64,000 nt of DNA. Origin: Metridium senile (taxonomy: Eukaryota > Cnidaria > Anthozoa > Actiniaria > Metridiidae). The DNA lies in assembly GCA_949775045.1 (NCBI GenBank), contig OX459100.1:19417268-19481267 (forward strand), read 5' to 3'. The position numbers and the translations under genes are program-made. The notes below the pieces were generated by a model. That model ran no database searches. It worked only from the letters and a program-made list of their open reading frames with translations, and was not told where the DNA came from. Numbering within the stretch: the stretch's first letter is position 1; each line of letters opens with the position of its first letter. Of this stretch, positions 62,906 through 64,000 are shown in pieces.

Positions 62906-63593
62906 ACACAACCATAAAACATTTGAGAAAACGTGAGGAACAAGACACCAATATAACAAGCAAATAATGGGAAAATATAATTTGCCAAGGTTCGATGGCG
63001 AAGTTTTGAATCTGGCACGTATCCATTCATGACCTTGAAAGTAATTCAAAACGCAGAGATTGTTCAAGTCGCTGGCACAAACTTTTCTAAACAATTTTAA
63101 TAATTAAAAAAAGCTAGAAAAGACTGATGAAAAGAATGATGTGATGATATCAGTATTCTAGTGTCGATATATTCAACTGGATAAAGTTGCTTGGACACCA
63201 TCTTTCATGTATTATAAGGTGTTAAGATTGTAAGATTGTAAGATTATAAAGAAGACACAAACATTTGCAAAACAAACCGAAGTCACAAGCGATGTGTACT
63301 TTTCTGGTCCGAAACACGCGTTAAGTGAAACCGTCACTTTTCCATCCAACTTTGTGCAGTTTTTCACTATACTCAAACGGAAATATAGTTGAGACCGAAA
63401 CATCATAAAAACACCCTCGGCCTATTGTCTATCACGTTATGGAGATTGAAACACTTTTTGTCACGCAAATATCTCCAAACTCAGTATTGTCAATCATTCT
63501 TATATGTAGGGGGCAGTGATAGTTAACTGAACACGTTATTCAAATAGACGCGTTTAAATAACTTATTTAGTGTTGTGAAAATTAGTAGTGCAT

Positions 63594-63603
63594 GTATATA
63601 TAG
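63594..63603 (+). promoter_or_regulatory. TATA-like element, receptor C10
   Basis: GTATATATAG, 278 bp before the ATG. Confidence 0.5.
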
Positions 63604-63871
63604 TACGAGAAATCTCTAGCATAACATTCATTAATGAGCACAAATGCAGCAGGAAGACTGGTTGCGTCCGGATTCTGGCAAAGGTTTTCAAGTCGATCGT
63701 GATTCTAATGATGTAGTGACCGAAACGCCCCGTGGTTACTTTCAGGTTGGCTGGACAACAGTGTCGACCTATCATAACACATTATAATTCGACGACAACT
63801 CCTACACTCGTTCAAAGTCGCTTTCTCTGTTCAAAACTAAACATCAACCAAGGAACGGAGAGAAAACGAAA

Positions 63872-64000
63872 ATGCTTCACCAGATGTATTTCAGTGTTGT
63901 CGTCTTGATCTACATCATCAGCATAGTTGTGTACAGCATTGTATTGTATGTTTGTTGTAGGAAAGACAACTGGCAACAACTAGATAACACAAAGTATCTC
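63872..64000 (+). CDS. Receptor C10, cut by the window end
   Basis: First 43 codons of an MLH-class copy, identical to C6-C8 over this stretch (MLHQMYFSVVVLIYIISIVV). Its upstream spacer matches C6-C8. Completeness cannot be judged. Confidence 0.8.
   Translation, partial: MLHQMYFSVVVLIYIISIVVYSIVLYVCCRKDNWQQLDNTKYL

Overview
The window is animal (metazoan) nuclear DNA: AT-rich, with spliced genes, long repeat-filled introns, SINEs, LINEs, many foldback (MITE-like) elements and simple-sequence satellites. Nothing looks prokaryotic and there is no CRISPR array. The gene content (a discoidin-domain surface protein, RPRD1, a lineage-specific 7TM receptor array) and the repeat style suggest a marine invertebrate such as a cnidarian or an invertebrate deuterostome; the sequence alone does not let me name the species.

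Layout. 1-17.4 kb is repeat-dominated: TIR elements, a four-fold ~0.7 kb dispersed/tandem repeat, a SINE split by a 2.08 kb DNA transposon that carries its own ORFs, a 79-bp satellite, palindromic elements, a 21-bp satellite, and one weak candidate first exon pair on the minus strand near 15.1-15.5 kb.

17.7-29.8 kb (+) holds a nine-exon gene that can be assembled from splice sites with every phase agreeing. It has a signal peptide, two F5/8 type C (discoidin) domains, each encoded by three exons of matching size, a Thr/Pro-rich linker and a hydrophobic C-terminus resembling a GPI-anchor signal. Its introns are packed with GAT-type satellites.

29.8-31.6 kb holds several foldback elements, and 31.75-33.1 kb a ~52-bp minisatellite. 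33.1-40.6 kb (-) is a complete seven-exon RPRD1A/B orthologue (CID domain, then CREPT coiled coil), a factor that binds the RNA polymerase II CTD.

41.8-64.0 kb (+) is a tandem array of intronless, very similar, divergent rhodopsin-like 7TM receptor genes. Six reading frames are full length or nearly so (C1, C3, C5, C6, C7, C8), two copies are broken (C2, C4), one is a 3' fragment (C9) and one runs off the window (C10). Two classes share TM2-TM7 but differ in promoter, leader and TM1. The second class is preceded by reiterated 98-bp units that each encode a TM1 ending in a stop codon. A LINE with its 5' part inverted, itself split by a 1.25 kb insertion, sits between C8 and C9.

The three gene systems share no obvious pathway. 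RPRD1 is a housekeeping nuclear factor that diverges from the start of the receptor array. The discoidin gene and the receptors are both predicted cell-surface products.
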